From Leptodontidium sp. MPI-SDFR-AT-0119 (lineage: Eukaryota; Ascomycota; Leotiomycetes; Helotiales; Leptodontidiaceae), in NCBI GenBank assembly GCA_020726505.1, contig JAHLEZ010000028.1:372001-436000 (forward strand): DNA of 64,000 nt, in the 5' to 3' direction. Both the position numbers and the translations under genes were made by a program. The notes under the pieces are model-generated. The model worked only from the letters and a program-made list of their open reading frames with translations. It searched no databases and was not told the origin of the DNA. Positions 1 to 10,405 of the stretch are shown here, in pieces (positions within the stretch are counted from its first letter, which is position 1; the number at the start of each line of letters is the position of its first letter).

Positions 1-3000
1 TAGCGGAAGGAATCTGAACTTCGATAGATACGCTTGCTTGCGAAGATGTCAGGGATTGCGAAATTACGATTGAGGTGGATTCCGTAGCAATCGACGAGGT
101 TTGCAACGAGGTGCTTTCTGGCGTTGGACTGCTCTGGGTTCTAGACGAGGAGAATTGGACCATTGATGAGGACAGCACAATAGAGGTTGAAGCTGATGCT
201 TGAGCACTCGATGTTATGAAATTGGATGACGACTGGCCAAGTATTGTTGTGCTTGGGCCCTGAACCTCTGTTGAAGTCGCGCTTGGAGATAACTCGGAAG
301 TCGTGCTTTCCTGTGGAGCAGATAATGGTTGGGAATTCAAAACCGAGGAGAAATTTATAAAAGTCAATGAGACTGATGAGAAGCTACTTGTGCCCGCGCT
401 ATATGAAATTTGAACACTCGATGACAAAGTGAGCGTTGGTACGGTAGTCGAGACTTGGTTTGAGACCACCGGAGACAATGGATTCGACGATGTTCCTCCA
501 ATTATGGCGCTGCTCTGGCTTGACATTTCAGTCATAGACAATGTTCCTGGCAACTCAGATGATACACTTTCCAGTGACTTGGATGCCGATTGGGATAGCA
601 TAATCAAGGTAGATTCAAGAGAATTTGATGCGCTTCCAACCGAAGTGCTCTCCGGTGAAGTACGAGTAGATTGAATGCTTGAAGAGAGGGTAAATTGTGG
701 CATCGTAACCGAAGAAATCGCCGGCGTGTTCGATGACGACAGCGTTTGAATGGTGGTGCTTATTGCCCCTGTCTCCAGTGAGGATGTAGATGTAAGCATC
801 TCAGAAGAGACGGTTGATACAATAGATGGAGGTTGGGGCATTGTGACCGATGAATATTCTAGAGTGTTGGAGTGGCTTGCTGAAATGCTGTCCGTTGCAA
901 TCGTGGGCTGGACACTTGCTGCGAGTGTGGACAAGAGAATCGTAACCGACGTTTGAGAGACCGAGGAGGATTGAGTCTGTGTTGTTGTGCTTATAGCTAA
1001 AGTTTCGGATGAGATCGCAGCTGTAGTCATCGCAGAAGATCCGCTTGCCTGGGATATAGATGGGAATACAGACGTTTGTGCAGATATGGATTCCAGAGCA
1101 TTGGATGAACTGACGGCGAAAGTGCTCTTAGATTCGCTCTGAGTACCCAAAATGCTTGAAAAGAGAGTGAAAGCAGGCAAGGAAATTGAAATGGATGCCT
1201 GAGATATCGAAGTCTCGATTGAGGAGGAAAGCGGGGTGAGGCTGATTTCGCTTGTGAGTGTGGATGTTGACATAGCAAGCGAGGATGCTGTCGCTTGGCC
1301 CGAGATTGACGGGGAGGTTGTGAATGACCCTGGATCGACCGTGGAAGACTCTACAGTGATGCTTGAGGTCTGTGTATCGCTGGCAATTGTCGAGGACAGT
1401 ATCTGTGGACTTGATGTTTGGGAGGTTGAAATCTGAAGAGTTGTGGTCTCCTGGAGCATAGAAGGTGTTGGTAGGCTGCTCTCCGAGACACTCTGCTCGA
1501 TTGTAGAAGTCGATGGCTCAAGGGTGCTGCTTGCGTATATTGCAGTCTCAGATACGGAAATCGTTGAAGAGACTATTGCCAAGGTCGTTTCGGACGTTAC
1601 GATTGAAGTGGACTTGTCTCCCACGAACGATATAAACGTTCCTGACATGCCTTCCGTCGCCTTTGTCGAGGTGACACTTAGAGACTCGAAATTTGCGAAA
1701 CTCAAAGTGGAGCTGTATTGAATCATTTCTGATGATGATACAGTCGCAATAGAAGGTGAGAGAGATACCGTTATGCTTTCAGTGGGCTGTGCCGAAAAGA
1801 GACTTGAAACCGCGGGGCTGCCAGAAATTAAGGAAAGACTTTCTGTCATGGTTGAAACTAAGGTCGATGCTTGTGTGGATTTGCCTGCCGAAGATGACGC
1901 GACGATAGAGCTGATCTCCGTTGCTACCATCGACGAAAAACCAGAGCTGGTCATGATATCTGTTTGGCTGACCGTACTAGTTGTGATCGAAACAGACCCC
2001 AATGACGAAAGCACTAAGCTCTGCGAGTGGGACGTTGAATTGATCGTAATTGAAGAAGTGAGTTCTCTAGACTGAGGAGTAGAGGTCTGGGTGTCAGATG
2101 ATGAAGCAGGAATAGATGCTGTGTCCGTTGTGCTCGACAGAAGAGTTGAGCTTTGCAGCATGCTCGCCGACTCAGTCTCTGCAGATGATGATTCTGTCGT
2201 AGAGAAAGTTGCAAGAGTTGATGCAAGAGTTGATACGAACGAACCCGACATTGATACCAGACCAGACGAGGTTGCGGTTCCACTTGATTCTAAGAATGAA
2301 GAAATAACAATTTGCGAAGGTGTGATTGTACCTTGGCCCTGGCTTCGTCGGGTTGAAGTTGATTGAGGCTCCGCCGTGGTAGTAGCAAGGCTTCCAGGTT
2401 CGCTTTGAGATTCAGAGCTGGCAACCAAGGATGACGAGAGACTCTTGAATTGACTCTGGGTTTCGATTGTTGATGATATGGCAGACGACCCAGTTGCCCC
2501 AGATGTACTTCCGATTTGGGTCGAACTTTCTGATGGGAGGTTGGAGGAAACAGACACAGTCTCCGAGGCAGTGCCCATAGAAGTTGTCCCACTGGAAAAT
2601 ACTGCGTTCGATTCTGTTGATCTCGCACTTGATCCAATTGACATTGACACTGATGTCGGCGTCAACGAAGTTGTGCTTTCAGTTACCTCTGAGCTTAGCG
2701 ATATAGAATGCGAAATTCCCGATAGCGTAGATGTCATATACGCGGATGTTGGAAGCTGTGAAGCTGACGGAGACACAGCTGAAGTTGTTCCAATTTCGCT
2801 AGGTGTCTGGATCGCTGAAGTTGAGAGGTAGGAAGCAAGGCTTTCTGAAGGGCTAGCTGCACTTGAGCTTTGTTGCTCTGGACTCGTGATAGCCCCGGTT
2901 GAAGACACTGACTGAGTTTGACTTGTGAGGACAGCACTAGATGGCAGAGTGGAAGGAATAGAGGAGAGCGTGCTGCTTCCTTCTGTTGGTGTCGAGGAGA

Positions 3001-6000
3001 ACGAAGTGACATTGATCTGGGAGCCGACGCTTGAAATCGTACTCTGCTGCTGCGATGAAATATCCGTAGCTGAGAAAGTTGGTGAGACGTTTTGACTTTC
3101 GGATATAGGCTCAAGAGATTGCGAGACACTTGACAGGAATGAAGCAGATTGCGTCAAAATCAAGAATGTCCCAGAAATCACCTCAGAAGATGATTGACCA
3201 TAGGTCGAGGAGCTTGTTTCCGCACTACTAGCCTGCTGTTTCGAAGTGGAAAGGCTCTCTGAGACCGAGAAGCTTGGCGCTCCAAGGGATAAAGTAGAGC
3301 TCTGTGGTCCACTGATAGATGCCGATTCGGAAAAGGACAAGCTGGGTATTTCGAGGATCGAACTAGAGGTTTGTCCTCCACTTGGACTAGAAATTGGTTC
3401 CGAGAGCGAGAAGCTTGGAGTTTCAAGCACCAAGGTCGAACTCCTCGTCCCAGATTCCAAGAGGGTCTGCGTAGCTGAAAGAGGAGATACAACAGACTCG
3501 GAAGTGATGGACACCATACTGGAAGACGCACCGGTCGTGCTATTCTGTGCAAGAGACAAGCTTGCACTGACACTAATAGACGAGATCGAGGACATGATGC
3601 TGCTATACACCGAACTCTGGTTGGAGAAGTCCGACATCGTAGACGACGGCTCGACGGGGTCCCAGAATGTTCTGATATCGGCTGTTTGAGCCGATCCTGC
3701 AGATGTGGTTATGTCTGGGATTGGTGTGGTTGTCGTCAGACCAGCTGGTGCGACAGTAGGCGATGGTTCAGCGGACGATGGAGATGGAGGCTGGCCGGTG
3801 ATTGTGGTTGATTCTGGGAATATTGCAGCTGTCGACAGGATCACGGGAGCAAGAGTAGATGTCTGCTCGCTTGTCGGTACAACAGTGAGGGTCGATGATT
3901 TGACCATAGTCTGGAATCCACTAACAGACGACGTCCGCGAACCGAACGCTTCTGTACTCGAGCCTGAAGGTACTGTTAGCAAAATGCCCGAAAGTCCTCT
4001 CAAAACGTATCAACTTTGCTCCGTCCCACACCACCAGCCGTTGAACTTTCAACAGCACATATGCGGGGATAACGACAACTGTGTGATTTAATTTCCCTAG
4101 AATATCCTGTCTGTTTGTCCTGGTGCGATGTTGGTCCGACTAATATCGGGCAATGGCACATAAGTGGAGAATCTAATAATTCGATCCGACGGACTAGGAT
4201 TTCCATGCGATATATGGCAGACCTAGAGTGAATTGTGCCATTTTGGGGGATCTGGGGGATCTGGGGGATCTGAGGGTGTGACCCAATGGGCTGGTGTTTA
4301 ACATACCCAGAGATGGAACCGTGGTGGAGAGATCGGAAGTCGAAATAAATGAGGCGGCGAAGGAGTAAACGAGAGTCTGAGATACGCTCGAAGTAAATCC
4401 AAATGACAATCCAGGAAGCTGGATAGAAGTACCGCCGAGTGAGGAACTTTGCAGGGAATTGGTTTCGGTGTTGGATAGGATCGTAGTGTCGCTGCCAGAA
4501 GTTCCAACCGACTGGATAGTGCTAGAAACGAGACTGCTCAGAACAGTTGAAGTTTCGCTGGCAGAAATCGTGATTGATGCAGTGGGCAGAGACGTGACAC
4601 TCCTACCTGCTGTGCTGCTCTCTCCCAACACCGAAGATGTTTGAGACGAGCTCAGAATGCTACTCGCAGAATTCGAGGTTGGCATTAAGGATGAGCTTTC
4701 AGGGTTAACCGTACTTGAAAGAATTACGATCGATGTTGAGACAGACAGAGTTGCCGTCTCTGAAATAAGACTTTGACTCCCTGTGCTGCTTTCCCCAGGC
4801 AAGGAGGAAAGTGAAGAAAGGTTGATAGTGCCACTCGCAGACGCCAAAACAGACACCGATGACGAACTTTGAATGCTAATGGCAGTTGAAATCTCTGCCG
4901 TTGATACTGATACTGACAGGGTCGCCACCACAGAAGTGACAGTCTCACTAGCTGTGTTGCTTTCTCCAGGGATGGAGGAAATTTGAGACGAGCTGACAAC
5001 ACCACTTGCAGAACTCGAAATCGACAACAACGATGAACTTAGGGTACCAACGGAGGCGGAAGTAGTCTCCGTTCTTGATATCGACAGAGTGCTGACCTTG
5101 GAACTGCTCGAAGTAGACGGCGATTGCGACATGACAGTCAAAGCCAGACTCGTAGCAGACTCCTGGCTCGAAGTTGCAGTACTTGTCATAGCTTCCAATG
5201 AACTCTCTGTCTGGGAGCTTGCCGAGTTGAACAACGAGGTAGAAATTGTGCTAGTAACAATCTGGCTCACTTCCGAACTCCCGAAGATTGTTCCAAGGGA
5301 GGACATCGACGAGCTTTCCAGCACCGTGAGGGACAATGACAAATCTGAAGTCAATATTTGGCTGCTTCCAAAACTTGCAGAAGTCGTCCCAAGTGACGAT
5401 GCCGACGGGTTCGATATCGCAGTAAGTGTTGATAAAGTAACAGGCTCAGAGACGACTGTCGTAGAAATGATGCTTCCAGATTGTGAAAGCTGGCTGGTAC
5501 TCTCTACGATTGATAGCGACGAAGAAGCCACTGTAACCGACGGGTTGGAAGTCGAAGCGAAAGACTGCGAGAGAGTGCTGACAGACTGTATTGTCTGGCT
5601 TTGACTCTGGCTCTGGCTTGTACTCTCCACGATCGACGTTGAAGAAGACAGCAGAGTGGCAGAAAGACTTGGTGCCGATGTCGACGCGAGAGTCTGCGAG
5701 AGAGAGCTTTCGACCGTTGAGAGAGAACTCGAGGAATCCAGAGTTTGGCTTTGCGAGACTGTATCCCGAGATGATATAGAGGAAGTCAAAATCTGACTCT
5801 GGCTCTGACTTTCGCTCTGGCTCGTACTCTCCACAATCGAAGTCGAAACCGAAGACAGCACAATGGCCGAAATACTCCTCGCCGAAACCTCACTCTGCGA
5901 GGTCAATCCTTCAGTCGCCGAGAAACTGCTCACAGACTGTACACTCTGGCTTAGCGAAGCCATATCCAGCGACGAAACCGATAAGCTAGACACCCTACTC

Positions 6001-6679
6001 AAACTCTGGCTCAAGCTCTCACTCTCACTCAAAGTCAGAGAGACAGGAACAGAGACAGTACTCATAGACCCAGACCAACTCTCTAAGCTCGAACTCGCCG
6101 ACCAGGAAAAGCTACCGGTAGAACTCTCCTGCGGATCCCAAAACACCATCACAGTCGCCGTTCCCGTCCCCGCTGACACGCTCGGCCTAACCGAAGAACC
6201 GAGATTCGGCGTCGTCGTCCCCATGCCAAGGAGAGTTGCAGGTGGTGATGTGGCAGGCCGACTTTGAGGGTCTGTTTGGGTTTGGAGTCCTGTTCGTGAG
6301 GTCTCTAATGTTAAAGTTAAAGAGGCAGTTGAATCATCTACGTCGCTGGTGGTCGTGACATCGAGACTTGTGCTGGCTGTCTCTCCCGGCTCGAGAGTTC
6401 GCCAGAAGATCTGGGTCGTGGCTGTTTGGCCATTACCTGCGAATGTGCTGATGATTCGGGAGGCGAAGGTGTGTGATGAAGATTGGGCTGTGATTGTTGA
6501 TCTGCGTGGTGGGGAGGTTTGTCAGTTAGATCAAACTGAGTGTATGGGTAGAGTGTGTTTTGAAGGGTAGTGATGGGAGGGCGAGGGGAATGTAGAAGGA
6601 AGCCTTACGCATAGAACACAGCGAGTGTGAAAAGCAGATAGTAGAAGTAAAAGAACGATGTTGCAACGTGGAGGATCAT
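1..6679 (-). CDS. Giant Ser/Thr-rich secreted (mucin/adhesin-like) protein, 3' end beyond window
   Basis: Exon 1 is 6609..6679, exon 2 4307..6501, exon 3 from 3963 to the left edge; at least 2,076 residues. The start at 6679 gives a hydrophobic signal peptide of about 24 residues (MILHVATSFFYFYY start, ending VFYA). Intron 1 (6502..6608) has donor GTAAGG, branch CTAAC and acceptor CAG; intron 2 (3964..4306) has donor GTATGT and GCTAAC near its end. Reading phase is kept across both. After the signal almost everything is Ser, Thr, Val and Gln in low-complexity repeats, including three copies of SIVESTSQ. A short module with FW (IFWRTLEP, VFWDPQES, TFWDPVEP) occurs three times, near 6400, 6140 and 3670. 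I infer a heavily O-glycosylated wall or extracellular protein; no catalytic domain is visible. Whether a GPI signal follows cannot be seen. The acidic plus-strand frames over this gene are shadows of Ser codons. Confidence 0.8.
4245..4271. repeat. 9-nt tandem repeat, three copies, inside intron 2 of the Ser-rich gene
   Basis: Three perfect GGGGGATCT units lie head to tail. They sit in the unusually long (343 nt) second intron of the Ser-rich gene. Read as coding they would give SPRSPRSP, which is unlike the flanking protein and supports the intron call. Confidence 0.8.
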
Positions 6680-8150
6680 CTTGTCTTGCCTCCTCAACCG
6701 TCAAGCAGACAGCAGGAAAGCAAAACAAAGACACTCCTTCCTCCACTACACTCCACTCTACTCCACAACGGGAGCTCCTTCAGCGTCGTGCTACTGCGAG
6801 CTTGGCTTGCTATCTGTAAAGAGTGTATCCAATCCAATTCCAAACAGAAATGTATTTTGCGGGGGTAGTGAGTGTGTGTATGACAATAAAATCGTGTGTA
6901 AAAAAGGGTAGAGCCAGATCAATGAAAACGAATGCGAGGGAAACACTCAGAGGCAGCAAAATCCAAGAGTCAAGGTTGGGATTGAGGGCTAGAGTAAGCG
7001 AGACCTGAGCATTCCCATGCTTGGATTTTGTCTCTAAGGTTTAAAGGATGGGAGGCGGCTGTAGATCCATACCCTGCAGAACCAAATTAGAAAAATTAAA
7101 GATGTCAATCAAGACTGTCCTAAATGCCTTGAATGGAGTTTCGCTCAGCCGTATCCAGTTCTGCTCACGCCAATTTGACATGCTTTTCAATGCCTCCCCG
7201 CCATGTCAACAGACCGGCTATCTCCAGCCAAGAATCAGCAGCAATTTAAGAATGCGAACATGATGTTTTCAATTCACAAATAAATGCCAAACCGCGGATA
7301 CGTCCTCCGCGATCGTGGAATGCAGATAATTGGGCGCGAAAGTCACTTTATGGCGTGAGTTGGGGCAAGGGGTACCTCGATCCTGAGACACAGCTAGGTC
7401 TGCACTCGCAGAGTATTGGGATTGCTTGAACAGGGGAGCTATAGATATGGGTTTGAGGAGAATATGTTTAACCATATAATGGGGAACAACGTATCGATGG
7501 CGGGTGAATGATGGTAGCTTGAACGAAAATTGCAGCGGGATTGAGTATCCCTGAGGAAATTTATGCCCACTGGGGAATCTTTCTTCACGAGACATTTGAG
7601 AAGAGAAATTGGATTCACATTCACAGTCATTGAACGGGATTGTTTGATCTTCATCTGACATTATGCTGCAGCACTCCATTTGCAAGCGTCGTGGTGGTGT
7701 GCCTGCCCGACTGGCTTGTTTGCCTTCTTATCCCAACTCCAGCACCCGCTAAACCAGAAATGCAAAAAACGCTAGAGGCGACTGGAAATGTAGTGCGCCA
7801 TCATTCCCTCGTGATTGAGAGACGCCGTGGAAATTTTGTGATTTTACCAAAGCGAAGAAGCTTGGTCCCAGTCTCTGATGTCCCGTGTTCCGTGTACTTC
7901 TCTAATGAAGCATGCGTTATCAACCAACAGAAGAGGGCATACAACCGAACCTTGAGGATCGAATGTATGGAGGCTCAAGTGAGCAGGTGAGTTTCTCGAA
8001 TATCGTACAACCGGAGCATCTGTCTGCTACCGACTTCAAGCTCCAACCATCCCTGGTCCGTAGCTGTTTTGTCGCATGGGACCTCCTTGGAAGTTGTGAC
8101 CTTGAGAATTCTTGTCTTCGTCAGCCTTCGTGTCATTCAAGTGTAGCAAG
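6680..8150. other. Intergenic, no gene seen (about 1.5 kb)
   Basis: This lies between the start of the Ser-rich gene and the 3' end of MED19. Short frames occur on both strands (for example 7269..7685 minus and 7640..7990 plus), but none has a recognisable domain, good splice continuation or supporting composition. It presumably holds the Ser-rich gene promoter and the MED19 3' UTR. Confidence 0.5.
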
Positions 8151-9299
8151 TCATCCGACCTTCTTTGGACGTTTCCGCTTTCCGCCATCTCCGTCGCCAG
8201 TTGAGTAGCCTGGATCTTGAGTGTCGTCATCAACATAGCCCTCGCCGTATCCCTCAAAGCTCGAATCCCCATAGGTACGCTTTGTGGAAACTCTCTTGGG
8301 GCGCTGGACATCAGCCTTGCCAGCAACCTTTCCAGGACGAGCAACCGCAGGATTTTGTGGGATAGGTGTTCTGGAGCCATTTTGAACGCCGCCCTTGGAT
8401 GCCTCAGCTTGTACTGTTGGGTTTCCACCCTCCCCAAGAACAGTTGGGTTGAACATGTCCTTTGGTATGGGTCCCTTTGCCATGGCGAAGACTTTGTTGC
8501 CGGCAGGTAGCAATGACTCGGGGATGCCTTTCTCGATTTCCTTCCCCTGTGTCCACTCTGCATTCCAAGCCTCATCCTGGTACTTGACTCTCCACATCAA
8601 CTCATACAGCGTTCCGGGTGTACCCTGTTCCTTCTTGACAGCATCGAATGAGCCAACTAATCCGTGATCTTTGATGTGGTTCTTGTACGTCTTGCGAAGC
8701 TTGACAGCCTTCGATCCATCGGGATTGGTTCTTGCGACTGTCTTGGCAATGCCATACAAATTATATCGCTCGAAGAGGTCCTCACGGAGAGGTACTTTTG
8801 TAACTCCTTCGGCATTCTTGACCCCTTGAGCAGTGTGTGCTGCACATCAATTCCATGTTAACCAAATACTTCATCAGATGAGGCGCAGGGAGTGTGAATA
8901 GAAGTTCTGGAATACAAAACCAGGGAAGTGGTAGGTCATTGAGAATCGGGAAGTCTTACGGGTCTTGCAGAGATAATATTTTTCGCCGACATCCAGATGG
9001 AGGTCATTGAGCGTAAGACTGTGTAGACTCTCAGGTTCCTCGACATGTACCTTTTTCTTCTGTTCTTGATCTCCTTGATCGTCGGAATCCCGCTTGCGCT
9101 TGAGGGACGAATCGTCATGGGAAGTAGCCTCAAAGGAGGACTCGGCGTTGATAGAGGACATGCTGCCGTTGACGCTGCGAGCAGGTGTTGGCATGGAATG
9201 GGTATCGATGGGTGAGGTGACGGGCTTGGTCGGGAAATCAGCAGCACTGGGAGATGTTTGAGAAGGAGTTTCGGGGGTTCGAGGGAGATTAGAAGTCAT
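8151..9299 (-). CDS. MED19: Mediator complex subunit 19 (MED19/Rox3)
   Basis: Exons 8960..9299 and 8151..8839, 342 residues. The intron (8840..8959, 120 nt) has donor GTAAGA, GTTAAC as branch and acceptor GTGCAG; phase is preserved so that LCKT joins PHTAQG. The N-terminus is Ser/Thr/Pro rich with a KRKR nuclear signal. The Rox3 core follows: a DLHLDVGEKYYLCKT segment near residues 100-113, then LFERYNLYGIAKTVARTNP and an LRKTYKNHIKDHGL block, both typical of fungal Rox3. The C-terminus is low complexity and ends in basic KRKRPKKVG. Rox3 belongs to the head/hook part of the RNA polymerase II Mediator and works in the nucleus. The identification rests on these motifs. The start is the first ATG in frame. 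Confidence 0.88.
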
Positions 9300-10405
9300 T
9301 TCGTGTTGTAGATTCGACTATGGCGAGGCCGTAAGATGTATGTTTCCTTTGTATGTATGTTCTTTCTGTGTGGACAAAGCAGATGACGCTGTAAGCCGCC
9401 AAAGGTGAAAGACCGTGGGAGCTCGAGGAGCCGGAGTTTGCCAGATGCGCCGGCACCAGTCGTGATCGTCGAAGAGTCGGGTATGATGTGCAAGAGGCTA
9501 TTCGGAGTCGTCGTTCGAAGCAGAATGTCTGCTGGTCGGTTCTCGATGGGTGGGAGGGAGATGGCCGGGTTGGGAGAGAGACCTGAGCGAGCGAGCGACG
9601 GTCGCAGGGCGCAACGCAGACCACGCCGTGAGTCTCCAACTACGTCGTATCCTCCTTCATGCAAAATCCTCAGCCAGTATCGATATCTCGAAGGGCCCTC
9701 GGGATCGTCGACGAGGAGTTCGTGGTGTCGTCGGCGGTGGTGACGGTGGTGTTGACGTTGGGCTGTCGTGGAGAAGCAGAGCAGATCGGAGGCGCCGTCG
9801 TCTTTACGATCCAGCGATGGAGCCCATTCCAGCCGAGCCAGCACCGCGCTAAGGGAGTGGGGCGGGAGGGTGTCACGTGGATGTACAAAGATTCACGGGC
9901 CTTGGCATTTGGATGGATGGGCTGCTTTCCAGGTTTGCTGCTGACTGACAAAGTTACTGGGTAAAAATCAAGCAAAGGAAGATGCAAGTAACCTTATGAA
10001 AGTTAATACTTAAGCGTCAATTGATATATCCTAAGAGTTCAACTCGCTTCTATTCAATTGCCTACTGCTTCAATCTCTGTTTCGTTGTGAAGTAAGCAAA
10101 AACCACCGCCAAAATGCACCGAGCTCCCTCAGTTCCCTGCCCTGCCCTGTCTCGCTCTCACTGTAGCCTGTGCAGCCAGCAGCCTTCCATTGGTAATGGA
10201 TTGGGTTGGCTCTCGTCTCGAGTCAATGGCCCTACGCTAGTCATCAACGCTAAACCATAAATAGAGTAGCCGATTAGCGATAAAAGTGAGCACCAAAAGA
10301 AAAAGTTCAGATATCCGACCAGCGTCTGCAGTGCAGCCTCGAAGAGATTCGAGAAATCCCACTGCAAAATACTTCCCCCTCACCACCACAACAACAAAAA
10401 CAAAG
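9300..10405. promoter_or_regulatory. Divergent promoter region between MED19 and NOP4-like gene
   Basis: About 1.1 kb separates two head-to-head housekeeping genes. Open frames here (such as 9296..9844 minus) are GC-rich coincidences with no domain. Just before the NOP4-like ATG lies a CA-rich, A-rich leader (10377..10405), as is common in fungal 5' UTRs. No clear TATA box was chosen. Confidence 0.5.

Noticed and set aside
429..6267. Many acidic plus-strand ORFs (for example 3246..3689, 5089..5604) opposite the Ser-rich gene
   Set aside because: They are mirror images of Ser/Thr codon repeats on the minus strand; composition is explained by the real gene and none has a domain or sensible start.
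7269..7685. 138-codon minus frame
   Set aside because: No hydrophobic core, domain or splice continuation; similar to other chance frames in the intergenic DNA.
9296..9844. 182-codon minus-strand frame upstream of MED19
   Set aside because: GC-rich promoter region; no domain, no splice link to MED19, and overlapping frames of similar length occur on the other strand.
10286..10405. N-terminal 40-residue extension of the Nop4-like protein
   Set aside because: The codon at 10286 is GTG; the first ATG in frame is at 10406 with good context and gives the usual MGKR start.
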